Assembly (NCBI RefSeq): GCF_016086655.4
Contig: NC_052135.2
Span: 25,448,363 to 25,512,362, forward strand
DNA from: Lepeophtheirus salmonis
Lineage: Eukaryota; Arthropoda; Copepoda; Siphonostomatoida; Caligidae
Direction of reading: 5' to 3'
Length of the DNA: 64,000 nt
Within the stretch, counting starts at the first letter, position 1. Each line of letters opens with the position of its first letter. The translations under genes were made by a program, and so were the position numbers. This document shows, piece after piece, positions 34,075-46,905 of this stretch. A model generated the notes under the pieces. It worked only from the letters and a program-made list of their open reading frames with translations, made no database searches and was not told the origin of the DNA.

Positions 34075-35800
34075 AAATAGTGGTTATCGAACTCTCAATT
34101 TGCCCTTTTCTAATGTAAAAGGTCTAATAAATAGTAAATTTATAGCTGTGAAACCATTCTTTGATTATTTTTAAGTTTGTTTACGGTTACTCATTCTTAG
34201 TACATTTTGTACCTGTTCAAGTTTTCTTTGTCTATAATAGTAATTTAGAATATACCAAAACTGCATTCAGATACTTTGCCTAAACGAAATGAGCAATTGA
34301 GTGATGGATAATAATAAAAAATAATGGGTGTCTTGCAGAATGATGACTTCACGTGAAAAGGATCTACATAACCAAATAAAAATTTAAGCCCCTTTCAATG
34401 AAACAGATTAAATAATATATCAAGGATATTGAAATAATTTATCTTATGCTTCCTTTTGTATTATATTTCAATAGAAGCACATTGAGTAAGTATGTATCAT
34501 AAAAACCCTCTAATATCTATAGAATCTGTAACGCGCATACTGCATATGTCTTCATTTTTTTAAATTAATTAATTTATTTCTAAAGTAAGTGCATTTTGAT
34601 ATAAAATAATAAAATTGAGTTTGTTCTTCTTTTTTTACCTTTATTAGGCCTACAATATATTTATATTTTTATCTCTTTGTTCATATTATTTGAAAAGCTT
34701 GTACTTCATTCTGGTATGTACTTCTTTTTCTCCTTTTTAAATAAAAAAACTCATTTATCATAAGCAGATGTGCTATTCATTCTAATATAACTCGCATATA
34801 CGGCTGCTAGTTAATATAGCTATCAGGTCTGCACTCCATTTTCATTTTTATATACACGAAGAATTTATTTTTCTTGCATAAAAATAAAATTGAAAAGAAT
34901 TAGAAAGGATAGTTTGAATTTTTACGTGTATCGGACACATAGAAATTTAAAAACTTTGCAAATGTTGTAAATTATTTATTCTTTGTAAATAGGGCAATTC
35001 TATTTTGTATTTATTGATAGAATAACATTTAAAGGTTTTTAGTTTGGTAAATACGTGTATTAACTTATTTTGGACCCATTGATATAATATGCCATATTTT
35101 TTATCTTTATATAACTGTATGTAAAATATAATATTAAGGTATGGAAATAAAACTTTAGTTTCATTTAATTACTAGAAGTACAAAAAAAAAGTAACAAAAT
35201 TATTTTTAACTGTCCCAGACAGTGCTACGAAGTTTGGAATTATTGAAAATATAAATGATAGTGGAAGGCCAAATTAAAGTAAGAAAATTCAGCTATGTTT
35301 AGATACGTCTTAGTGAATCAAAGAAAAGAAGATATTATAATTCATAATTGTAGAAAAAGGATATTACTTCAAAGTAGACAAAATGTATCCTGCATTGGAG
35401 TAACGATGATCACCAGGGAAATTTAAACAATATGCCAAATTATAATGGTTTGGAAAAGTGTCATCCATTTTTTCAGTCAAAACATACAGAAAGAAATATA
35501 AATATATGGATATTTGTGATTCAATAGACAGAGAAAATGAATCAATCGTTTGGAATTTGTTGAAGCTCGTATGTATGTACCTAATCAAGTCCTGATTGAC
35601 ACACCTATAGCCCAAAGTCGTCTCTGACTCTATTTTTAGAGTAGAATAGTTCTGGAATAAGAACAATCTTCTAATTCATATTTTAAGATATTAGTTAATC
35701 TATTAATTTATATTACTGAAATTAGCCCTTGATTTGAATTTATTTTACGTTTATGATCAAAATGAAGCTATAACATTGAAAATAAATTATTAATTATATT
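34075..35800. other. AT-rich non-coding DNA
   Basis: The only longer frame (35364-35666, minus) has no recognised motif. No gene is seen. Confidence 0.5.
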
Positions 35801-35807
35801 ATAAGTA

Positions 35808-36700
35808 AAGGGTGATTCAAAACGAGCGGTTTGTTCCAGTAGGGATTTTTGGACAGGCGCAAGAGTTCTGTCAAATTCATACGTCATTTTTACTCAGTAT
35901 TGTTTTACAATTCATCATGGAAAGATATACGCTACAACAACGTGTACAAATTGTTCAATTGTACTATGAAAATCAGCGTTCTGTGAAAGAAGCTTTTCGC
36001 AAATTACGCCCAACTTATGGTCCACATAATCGACCTCCAGAATCCACAATTCGCAGAATAATCAAAAAATTTGAAGGGGCAGCAACTTGCTGGGATGTCT
36101 CGTCGTCTGGTAGGCCACGTACAGGTCGCAGCGTACAAAATATTGGGGCTGTATCCGAGAGTGTAGCCGAAGATCGTGAAGAATCGATTCGCCACCTTTA
36201 ACAGACTTTTATCAGACTTTTTTTGTTGCTCAAATTGAAGCAAATGGTCTCCACGATATTTGGTTCCAACAAAACGGTGCCACTTGCCACACAGCGCACA
36301 TAACAATGGAATTATTGGGATATCATTTTGGTGAGCAATTAGTTTAACGTTTTGGCCCGTTGAATTGGCTACCAAGATCGTGTGATATCACACCTTTGGA
36401 CTTTTTTTTTTGGGGCTACGTAAAAGCAAAAGTCTTTGTGGATAAACCAGGGACAATTGAAGCAAATATTGAGTGAGTTATTCGTGAAATTCCGGTCACA
36501 ATGCTCGAACGCGTCATCGAAAATTGGCGCGAAAGAATGGACCATTTAAAGACCAGTTGCGGTCAATATAGGGGATTATTTTCTAGGAATAATTGTGTAA
36601 AGGATTGTTTTTTCCGTTCATAATAAAGTTTTGACCATAATATAATATTTTATGTGTTTTATTTCTACAATCCAAAAACCGCTCGTTTTGAATCACCCTT
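35808..36700 (+). mobile_element. mariner-type DNA transposon, internally deleted, ends intact
   Basis: Perfect 25 bp terminal inverted repeats beginning AAGGGTGATTCAAAACG lie at 35808-35832 and 36676-36700, flanked by TA at 35806-35807 and 36701-36702, the target duplication of the IS630/Tc1/mariner superfamily. At 893 bp it is shorter than the roughly 1.3 kb expected for autonomous relatives. The missing part is the middle of the transposase gene. The perfect ends indicate that this is among the youngest insertions in the window and could be mobilised in trans. Confidence 0.93.
35917..36623 (+). pseudogene. mariner-type transposase with internal deletion
   Basis: The frame starts at ATG 35917 with MERYTLQQRVQIVQLYYENQ, then AFRKLRP, NRPPESTIRRIIKKFE and GRPRTG, the paired helix-turn-helix DNA-binding domain. 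It stops at 36199-36201 (after ESIRHL). A shifted frame resumes with NGLHDIWFQQNGATCHTAHI and CDITPLDFFFWGYVKA (with the third catalytic D), then MLERVIENWRERMDHL to the stop at 36621. Compared with family members of about 340 residues, roughly 130 residues containing the first catalytic aspartate are deleted. The second catalytic aspartate (QQDGA in relatives) is Asn here. The protein cannot be active. An open minus-strand frame (36004-36375) is its shadow. Confidence 0.88.
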
Positions 36701-36704
36701 TATG

Positions 36705-38130
36705 ATTATAACAGAATTTCTGAAAAATGTGTAATGTATGACTTCCCAAACTTTGATTATTTAATCCTTTTTTAAACATTGATCACTTAAATTATTTGAT
36801 ATTTATTGTGTTACAAAGTATTTATGAACAAAAAGAAATCCTTTTTTGGCGCACTCTTCTATTCTCGGTATTGGTATTAGTAATTTACTCTACGTTTCAT
36901 TTGTGTTTAAAAGTAAAAACATTATCAAATATTGAGAAATTTACAATTTTTAGCACGTAAATATATTTTTTCTATTAACACCTATTGAGAAGGTGGTTGA
37001 GATAATTAAAATAAAAACTTTAAAAGTGCACAATAAGAGCCACACTAATGTAAGTTTATTATGAAAAGTTTTAATATGAGTTATAACTTGTAGGTACGGA
37101 TAAAAAAACAACAACTTTCTGATAATTGTATGTATAATATTTTTTCACATTTAAAATTTGCACGTAGGTTTATCTCCCGGTATTTGAGAAAAATATCCTT
37201 TTTAGGACACAATGTTATCTTACTAACAACAATGTACTAACTATTTTTTTGTAAGATTTTTATTTTTTTACCTTTCTTTCTCTTATTAGTTCTCTGAGAT
37301 CCTTGATTAGTTTAACTAAAATGAGCTCTTACTAAGTTGTTAATAATTTTCTATTATTAATTAAAGAATAACTACACAGATGGGGAAGAATGGACTCACT
37401 ACAACTAATGTTGGCCTTTTTTCTTTTTGGTGGAAATATTGCGAAATACAATAAATACATATAATTATAGGATAATCTAATTAAATGTAAGGCAGAAAAT
37501 AACTCCTACTCAACCCATGTATAGGAACTTTGTGCCCAAGAAACTTAGTTATACATATATTAATTCCCTCATATTTTCCTTAATACCCTTTAAATTTTTT
37601 TGAAAGTTCATTTTGTATATATTTTTTTTCTTTCTTCTCAAACATTATTTTTGAGAAATATAATCCCTGAAAAAAGTTATAAAGGATAACATTTTTTCAC
37701 TAATAAAATATTTCTCTCAGAATTTGTTACTAAAAATTTCATATCTATGCCCATCAAGATCCTTTTTTTTCCAATATTTACATACTTATATAAATAAAAG
37801 AGACTACGTGGAAAGAAACAATAAATATATCAGTGGAAAACGATTATCACCTTGAATTAATGCCCTTCATTTCTCTTTAAAGTTATAAAAATTTTACCTG
37901 CCTCTATACTAAAGAAAAAGAATTTGAAAATTGACATGACACGAATTTATATTCCTAAGTTGTTATCCTTATTTTTTTTAACAAAACAAAGGATAACATA
38001 TATTATAAAATAAATACGTAAGGTTTTGTTAATGAGAGATGAAGAGCAACACTGATAATTTGTTTATAAGTTAAAAATTTCAGAGTATAATTGAAAATTG
38101 ACATTGGAGTACTCCCTGCCTATGCTCTTG
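36705..38130. other. AT-rich non-coding DNA
   Basis: A/T runs only; no open frame with a recognised motif. Confidence 0.5.
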
Positions 38131-38137
38131 CTAAATA

Positions 38138-38262
38138 TGGAGTGGGGTTTGTGCGTATTCCCTTCCTCTCATAACTGCTCATAGCTAATCTAATAAAACA
38201 GCATGACAGCTATGCTGTTCTTTTTTCAATCATTTTTCAAATTGTCAAGGTTACCACGTCCT
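38138..38262 (+). repeat. dispersed repeat family D, copy 3
   Basis: Best-preserved copy: GGAGTGGGGTTTGTG, CCCTTCCTCTCATAACTGCT, CATAGCTAATCTAATAAAA, GCATGACAGCTATGCTGTTC, and TCAAATTGTCAAGGTTACCACG. The last block is also found at 58860-58878 as ATTATCATGGTAAACACG. Confidence 0.65.
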
Positions 38263-38789
38263 TTTTTGGGGTTTTTTTTTAGTGGGGCATGTTTTCAGGA
38301 CTCTTATTTATTTTTTACCTCATTTATTTCTACAATTTTTGTAGGTAAAAATTCAGTTGTATTATTCTAGCTCTGACAAAAGTACCATTCCTAGATTTTT
38401 TTGGGGTCGAAGGTGTGCGAATGAGTAAAATAATTTAGATGCATGCTTTGTTTTTTGTTTCTTTAGTGTGTTTTTACTTATAATAGGTAATAAATCATAA
38501 GTAATAATATATGGCACTTTATTTCTAGACAAGAGGGAACCATATGTAATACATAAATACACTGAAATACCGGAATGATTTGTTTTGTTTTTACATACGT
38601 ACATAAAATAATTTATATGTGTGGTGCGTTAACATAAGAACAATCTTTAACAAAGATTGTTTTAAAGATAAAAAACAAATTAATTTTTTTACTTAATATA
38701 TGTATATTTACAATGTACATACATCACAATACTCTATATAGTAGGAAATTAAATAAGTTTAGATTTTTTATAATTTTAATTAAAGTTTA

Positions 38790-38935
38790 GGACCTATATT
38801 TGATTTAAGAGACTAATATTGGTCATGATAATGTCTTTCAAATAAAATCTATCAATTTTATTTTATTTTATTGTAAAAATCAATTTTGCCTACTTTTTAG
38901 GGCAATTTACGGCGCCTCCAAAGGGTAAATCTAAA
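38790..38935 (+). repeat. dispersed repeat family C, copy 2
   Basis: Shares TTGATTTAAG, CTTTCAAATAAAATCTATCA and the tail CGGCGCCTCCAAAGGGTAAA with 46780-46900, where they read TCGATTTAAG, CTTTCAAATAAAATCTATCA and CGGCGTCCCAACAGGGTTAA. Confidence 0.6.
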
Positions 38936-38939
38936 TAAT

Positions 38940-41900
38940 TTATTGGAAAAATGTGAACATAATTTTAAAAAAAAATCCCATTATATTTTTAGAATAATCA
39001 TTCTAGCTTGCTTTTATGTAAACGTGCACTTATATATGCTGAATTTTAATCATTTAAAAAAAATACAGTATCATGTTTCACATATTATCTATCTTATATA
39101 TGTAAATGTAAAGACGGGGTGGTGTCATTAAATCATTTTAATAGTACAAATAAACTTATGTAGGGGAGACCAGGGATATTTGTAATTTTTTTATTATTAT
39201 TCAATTATCCGAAGCTGATTGGACTGACACACGCCAAAGTTTAAAAATATATGGCAAGAATTTTTTTTGTTTTTTTATTGTTGAATGCATTTATTTGGTT
39301 ATATTAGGATATAGTTTTTCCTCAAATTACATTTTAATACGACCCGTGAAATGTTGCAACTATCCCCATAGCTGATGACGTTTTCAAAAGATAAAAATTC
39401 TGATTTAAATTAGTAGTTAAGGCAAAATAATTTATTAGAGATACCTAAAAATTTACTTCATAAGGTGTTCATAAATTATTAATTGTAGCAAATTAAGATA
39501 TAATAAGTTTATATTATAGATCAGTGATCGAGGTTATAAATCGGATAAATTAACTCCCAAAAAAAACCTTCTGGACCTTATTCTAGTAAGAAAGAACATG
39601 GCTTGATGGAAAGTGTAATAATATAAAATGATAAAGAAGACACAATTCAAAAATTGCAGTACTTTTTGTAAATGCCTCTTTTTTACTGAGCGACTAAGTG
39701 TCTCAAATTTCTTCTCAATGAGGGACTTTTGAATTTTGATATAAACTATATTACTGAGAGAAAAATGAAAAATAATCCAAATGATACCTGTTAAAAACTT
39801 TAAAGAAGACGGACTTGACTCAACCAACACAATAAAACAAAGATGTTAAGAGGATCAGTAACACTTAATTGATTTCGTCTCCATTGGAGACATCTTCAGA
39901 AATAATAATATGACAAAATTCCAAATTTATTATATATCAGTTTAATTATAAGAATAATATTCTAACTGACTAATTACAATAATATGATTCTTCTTAAAAT
40001 GAAATCCTCAAAATCAGTTAAATCCAATATTTTCAATAATAAGTCTTTAAAAAATTAACTTTTTTTTGTACAATAATTTGCATCAAAATTTGTTGTGTGA
40101 CATTACTTAATTGATAAATAAGTTACTTATTACTTATATATATATCCCGTTATAGATGAAAAATGCTACAATCAATTGGGTGAGTTTCATAGATTGAATA
40201 TTGATTGGGCGAACTTTAGTAAATCAATATATGTACAGTCCTACCCTTGGAAACTCATTTCTGCTCCATTTTCTAGACTTATGTTTTTTATCATTTATTA
40301 TCTTTGATCCTGGATCATCTGAACACAAGAACAGTAATGAAACATGCAAATATCAACTAGAAGTTTCTATTTTTGCATTGTTGATTTTTTGTATCTTACC
40401 ATATTCTTCACTAATACCTCCCTAACTATTTATTCTCTGGTTTACAGACATTTTATAATTTTAGTTCAAAATTTTAAACTTTAATCTAAGGAACAAATAC
40501 TTAAACTAAAAGAAAATATTGCAAGAAGAGATAAAATTCGAAGTATTCTTATGCTTTTATTTCATTGATAGGTATTTAATTAGAAATAAGAGCAGATTGT
40601 AGTGATTAATTTATTCAATATTAATAATCATATTGTACAATACCATTTTATTAAGGTTGAGGAACATAATCAATATTGAATTAATTTTCGTTTTAATCCA
40701 CAAAAATCAATTTTTGAATCCTTTTTTTACTTTTCATTTATAAGAAGCCCTAATTATTTTTTAATATTACCATGTACTTCAGAAACTAATTGTTTTCCCA
40801 TTCATTTGAAAATTTGATCCAAATATAAAACGATTAAAATGATGCTCTTCAACACATTCAACTTTAAGAATTTCCAGGTTTTCAGCTACTAGTTTTAAAA
40901 TATTACAATTAGTCAAAATATTGTTTTAGATTTTTTTGTTTAAGTTATAATTTTCTAGAATAAAAACCTGTTATTTTTAATTTATGAAATATTGGATGAT
41001 AAAACTTACAGGCTAAGAAAAGTAAGCCCAACAGTGACTTTAGTTAAACTTTGATGGTTTGTAAATACTACGGCATTCTGGAACGAAACAATTATTCACC
41101 ATATCGATGGATTTCAATTTTTTTATGAATAAACCTTAGACCAATGAAAGTAGTCAACAAAAATCTTACGTTTTAATTATATACCTAGATATTTAGAAGT
41201 ATATAACTGTAATCAGTGTAAATTGTAGTAAATTAATCAATTATCAACCATCTTACAAGGCTAATCAATCAAAACAAAATAATAATATAAACATAAATCA
41301 ATGAAGTACATAAATATACACATATTATTTACCATTGATGATTAAAAAAATAATTTTAAATATTAATCTCATTTTACAATTGTCAAGGGACTTAATCAAT
41401 CCTTTAATGTCAACAATCGTGGTTTTTTTATAGTTTTGTCACATTGTACGCGTTTAATGAACTTGGTAATTTATTTATCGAATACTGATGCATAGATTCA
41501 TAAATCCTAATGAAAGTTGTATTCAAAGATGATGCAAGTGATTTTGTCATTCATAAAATGACTCACCAACTTTTCAAATATGTTAAACGAAATTCATATT
41601 TTTCAGTGTCATAGATATGACTTGTTTGTTTTTTAATGTAAATCAATGATACTAAAGGAATCAAATCAATGAAAGAGTTTTCTATTTCATCTAGGAGACA
41701 TTTGAATTAGTTTCAATGGAAGAGCTGCAGTAGAAGAATGATAAGTATATTTGTTCCTCACTCCACATGTCATTCCATATTATTCATCTTTATTAAAAAT
41801 ATCCTCAGTTCTTAAAGAACTATTCAATAATTCCATAAATGATCTCGAGCAACGGATGTGTGTTGAACCAATGAATGAGTAAATAATCATTTTGGATGTG

Positions 41901-42495
41901 TTAAAGGACATCTGCACAATGAATGATACTTCCATTAAATGAGATGAAATCCACCAAGTAAGGCACGCAAACCTTTTCTAAAGAGATGAGATCCTTAAAC
42001 ATCATGGATATCCCAATGTCATCAACAGATATGAGTTCAATGGCCCTATAAGTGAACTCCAATTAATATATCTGGATGTTCTGACAAAAAGATCCATCCA
42101 AACCATTCTTGTTATCTTAGAAATCATTAATTTAACGTATATTTCACTATATTGTCCAAAAGTAAATCATACTAACTGTTGTCACAAAGTAGTACTAATT
42201 TATTATATTCATTCTTCCTTTACCCCCATGAAGTAGTTTGGGTTTTCTGGCTCTTCTTATTCTCTGTTGCTTAGATATTATTGTTTTAAGTGTTTTTAGT
42301 TTCAAAAATATTTCAAGACTTTCAAATTATATCAAGCATAAACTTATAGCCTCTAAAAATAACAGTATGCCCTTATTTGTCTTTTTTGTTGCTTGTCTTG
42401 TGATCTGATTCATATATTTTATTATTAGCTGAGATAATAGCAGTTTCAATGAAATAGTATATAGTGAGCTATTAAATGTCCCTTGATTCAAAAGT
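38940..42495. other. AT-rich DNA, no supported gene
   Basis: Contains a hammerhead-like motif on the minus strand (39871-39899). The stretch 41960-42130 is open in two plus-strand frames, one reading KRDEILKHHGYPNVINRYEF, which might be a decayed coding remnant but is not recognisable. The rest is A/T-rich without features. Confidence 0.45.
39871..39899 (-). other. Hammerhead-core-like motif, retroelement tail candidate
   Basis: The minus strand reads CTGAAGA, one extra T, a perfect 6 bp stem (GTCTCC and GGAGAC with loop AAT), then GAAA. CUGANGA-stem-GAAA is the conserved core of the hammerhead ribozyme, and such motifs are known at the ends of Penelope-like retroelements. The extra base between core and stem, and the absence of an evident stem III or cleavage site, mean that it may be only a decayed copy or a coincidence. 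Confidence 0.3.
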
Positions 42496-42502
42496 AATTG
42501 CT

Positions 42503-43856
42503 TTATATTAAGTAGTTTGTTAAGTAAAGTCGTTATATTAAGTATTTAGTTATATAAAGTCGTTACTATTAGCTACTGGAAAAGTTATGTTACACAGGAA
42601 ATATATAATAATTAAGCGTTACTTCCCAAAACTGATCAGGGTTAAATTTTGTGACATACAAGCATTTTTAATGTTCAAGAAAAATGGCCTGTTGCAACTG
42701 TGTCTTGTCTCCCAAAATTGATATATTCACTCAAAATAATTTTATTGTGATATATTTGTCTTGTGTATCTACATATACAAAATATATGTAGCATATAATT
42801 TATTCATTACAAAATTGATTACCAGGGAAAAAAATGGTCATTTTGACGGAAAAATATAATATAGTTTGTATTTATATAGAACATAGTAACATAAGTACAT
42901 AAGGATAACATTTTGAAACAAATGAAAATATATCTATTATACGGTGGTCATTCATTTCCGTGTACTTATTTTCAGTGGTTATTTTCAGCGACATCTAAAT
43001 TCCTTATTTCTGTTGATTTTCATACATAGTAAAATAATATTGTTAACCTAAACGATAATTTTTTTACATTTAACAATACATAATGACCCAAATCTTGTCA
43101 AAATATTCCATATTTTATTGAATGCGATTGAATTAATTTTCTATAATATAGTTTCTATTGATTTAAGATAATTTCAATCGGTGTATAATATGATACAAGT
43201 CATTAATAATTTCATTTATTTGTCAATTAATTATATTTCAAAATCTATTTTAATTTAAATAGTATTACTATAAGTATATTTTCTGTTATTTATTTTCAGA
43301 AAATAAATGTAATATTATTTAGATATGATCAGAATAACTAGCATTTATAGCAGATATATTTAAAAGACGTCGGAATTTCACTGCTTCTTAAAGAAACCTG
43401 TTGAATTGATTGTTAATCTTAACATTAATTTATTAAAGTTGTGAGCAAAGTTTATTCCCTTTGACTGTCATGACTGTTCATAGCTAATTTAATAAACGCC
43501 ATAACAACTAAGCTACTAACCTCTCAAACATTCTTTATATTGTTTAAACTCACAATCAGAGTTATTTCCTTTTAGCTATTTTTAATAATTTTTCATGAGT
43601 TTACTTTTTTTACGATTGACAGCCACTGACGAATCTACGTATTATGAACTCTAAAAGAGTATAGGATTTGAATTTTATTCTTTTATATAAATCATGAATG
43701 CATGTATGTCACAAAATTTAACCCTGATCAGGTTTGGGAAGTAACGCTTAGTTATTATATATTTCCTGTATAACATAACTTTTCCAGTAGCTAATAGTAA
43801 CGACTTTATATTACTTAAGGCTTAATATAACGACTTTACTTAACAAACTTCGTTTA
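42503..43856. mobile_element. Foldback-type element with about 150 bp inverted termini
   Basis: 42503-42664 and 43700-43850 are inverted repeats of high identity. Shared blocks include GTTTGTTAAGTAAAGTCGTT, TTACTATTAGCTACTGGAAA, AGCGTTACTTCCCAAA and GATCAGGGTTAAATTTTGTG. The left arm begins with two tandem 30-mers (42503-42532 and 42533-42562), each ending AAAGTCG. The right arm has the same pair in more decayed form. The interior (about 1 kb) has no coding frame and contains a copy of repeat family D at 43450-43545. Tandem subrepeats inside terminal inverted repeats are typical of foldback and some pogo/Tigger-derived elements. The superfamily is not decided, and no target duplication was recognised. 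Confidence 0.75.
43450..43545 (+). repeat. dispersed repeat family D, copy 4
   Basis: TTTATTCCCTTTGACTGTCA, TTCATAGCTAATTTAATAAA, AACTAAGCTACTAACCTCTC and AAACATTCTTTA in family order, inside the foldback element. Confidence 0.55.
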
Positions 43857-44957
43857 GAATTCGTGTCCTTCTTCATTAATAAAAATATATTATTATGAAT
43901 AATTATTCTCTCTATAATAATTATTGACAGTTTCCCACAAGAAAAAAATAGAAAAGACTACCCACCTTTGATTTTTCAAATGTTGCCTTTCTCTTTCGAC
44001 AGTCGAGTTTGAGAGTGGATAAAAAAGCTTGACGGGATTATCTTTAATTTTTGGTTTCTTTTGTTTTTACATACCAGTAGGTCATAAATTATACAACAAT
44101 ATCAATTTGTATCTTTCTTCTCTGCAACTTAAAACAGAAGGTTAATTCACCTATGTTCATTGTACAATGTAAATATTATGTGTAGTAATATTATGTAATA
44201 AAGTCAATATCGATTTTTTTTTCTTAAGACCAGCTTATTAGAAAAGACTTAATTAAATTATTTCAACAATATTTTCGATATACATATATATATGTACATA
44301 TCTAAGCATTTAGGTAGGAGTTATATTGAGTACGTAGATGTCTTTATCAATTAACACATAATATGGATGTAGCTTGTATCTATTATATATATCATTACTA
44401 ACATACAAATCACGTTTAAATAGAATTGAGCATCTGATTTTGTAAAGAAATTATTTACCTTTCTTTGATTAGAGGGGGAAGATTGGGTCTAGTTGACACG
44501 TGGTTATGTAGGTACACTTCAATTTTCTAGAAATTCCCTACGGTCTGTGTTTCATCACTTGGGTGGTAATAAAAAATAATCTCTCCTCTTTTGAAAAATG
44601 ATTTGGTAATCCTAACAATTTGAAGAATATTTGGAAGGTGAGTATCTTAGTATGTGTTACCTCATCAAGCATCTATCATGCCTGTATATTTAAAGAATGT
44701 AACATAATATAACTTTCGAACCTCAACAACTTTCCTTATCAAAATCAGCAGGTTTGGTATTTAAAATGTTTCTTGTTCGAGGAGAGAAAATGGCACGTTA
44801 TTTGTTTGAGTACTTTAAAAAAAAACACTTATTAAATCGGAGAACATCTTTACTTTAAAAGAAAGAACTCGTTAGATTTGAAAATCATAATAGAAAGTTT
44901 TTAGAAATAACTTGTCTATACTAATATTACATGTATGCACATGATAGATATGTTACC

Positions 44958-45028
44958 CCCTCTTTGTTGTTTAATTATATTAGCTACTGGCAGCTATGAG
45001 AGGAAGGAAATAAACACAAATCCCAAGG
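44958..45028 (-). repeat. dispersed repeat family D, copy 5
   Basis: Minus strand reads TTGGGATTTGTGTTTATTTC, CTTCCTCTCATAGCTGCC and AGTAGCTAATATAATTAAA, matching copies at 38138 and 58712. Confidence 0.6.
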
Positions 45029-46659
45029 TGTATCTTTAAAAATGTAACTGGAGATTGGTTTATTGAATATCTAAAGCTCTGCTACTTATCCTAAAAAATA
45101 TATAACAAATTATTAATCAAAAAAGACACACACCAACTGGGACAACTTGATAAATATATAGAGAGGAAAAATATTATATATTTCTTATTTTTGATGAATA
45201 GCATTTAATCCTTAAATGTTAAGATAGTTCAAAAAACATTTTTAAATATTACATTCTTTTGATTCATTTAAACTTGTTTCGATTTTACCGATAAACAAGG
45301 TTATTTTCTGCTGTTAAATAATATTTTAGCTAAAACACTATGTATGGTATGAAATGGGTTGCAAAAATTTGCTTATTATTTTTAACTTTGTACAAAACTA
45401 TATGTCTCAATATAATTTCTACAAGCTGAATAATATACCCCCAAAATTTAAATTTTGTAACGACAATCCCATTTCAGCCATCGACTCCTTTCGTTATCTA
45501 GTCCACTTTTAAATACATAACATTGATATAATTTACATAATTTGAGATACAAATTCATTTTCACAATTTTGAAAGCTTCTAGGGATATAATTTAATGAAA
45601 TTATAATATTAGCTTCAATTATATTATATAAAATACTTTAAAAACATATAATTAATTTAAGAATTTATATAACTTTGAGAATTATTTTCCCCTTCATTTG
45701 TAGAATTTATGATATAAATTCAATGAAAGAGATAGATTCATGGAGATAGCATAGTTATTTATAGGGCAATTCATGGTAACTTAAGTGCAAAAAAAAAAAT
45801 ATCGTAAAATTGGAAGAAAAAAAACCCGGGTGATTGTCAGTTAGCCACTTGGCTTTATAACATTGATAAAGTGTGAAAGTAGGTGGACTACACAGAATGA
45901 ACAGAAAAGGCAGGGCTTATACAGAGAGAAAATTTTATATAAATTTGCTATAATGGGTAAAATCTACTATTTTCTCCCAAGGAATGGAAAATATGGTAAT
46001 TTTTCAAAAAGTTGTTTCTTGAGGGGGAGGGGGCGTTATGTAGGTGGAACCACGTGGTTATGAATAAATAATTTATCAACTTATAAATTGTTCTTTTTTT
46101 ATCATGTGCCTCATAAATAAAAAATAAATATTCGCTTATATTTTATATTTGAGACGCAACCTCACCAAATGTGATGAATACTTTTTAGATATTCTATTTT
46201 TTTAATAATAAGGAACATTTAATAGAGATTTTTATCAAAAAGGAAATTATAATGTTTTAGAGGAATAATAACAAAATAGTGTTCTTTAGATAAATTATTT
46301 TTTAATAAGATTTACTTTTTATCCATGACTTGAACTCATATAAGTGTTTTAATTCATATTTATTTGAGCAAAATGGAAGAAATATATAAGAAATAAGTAC
46401 TTTTTTAATAGTGTAATTTGTATTAATGTCGACTGTGTATCATGTAATAAAAGTTTTTATAATTTTGAAGTAATTTTTTACGCAAGTTTAAGAAAGACGG
46501 TTTTTTTTCTTTCAAAAAGTTAAGAAAACATTTTCCCAGAAGGATTCTAAATACTACTCAAACAATTACTATCATATGTGGTGCATCAACACAAAAAAAA
46601 AAAATAAGAAAAATCAGTAATTGGGGAAAATCCAAATATATTTTACTGAATATGTGACA

Positions 46660-46905
46660 TACATAATATAATATACAGAAATATTTCATAGATATACTTG
46701 AGTAACTTATGGGCTTAATACTGAAATTTGTGGGATAAGTTAAGATACTCAAGAATGTTAACTTTATTTTTTAACCACTATTCGATTTAAGCACCAATTA
46801 AGCCTTTCAAATAAAATCTATCAAATTTTTATTGTTATATTTCTAGATTAATTTTAGCTACTATAAGTTCAATTAGCGGCGTCCCAACAGGGTTAATACA
46901 AGTAA
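46660..46905 (+). repeat. dispersed repeat family C, copy 3
   Basis: Spans both homologous parts seen separately at 32840-33060 and 38790-38935, so it defines the longest version of this family. An open frame on its minus strand (46558-46752) is therefore not a gene. Confidence 0.6.

Noticed and set aside
36004..36375. 123-codon minus-strand open frame
   Set aside because: Shadow of the mariner-type transposase on the plus strand.
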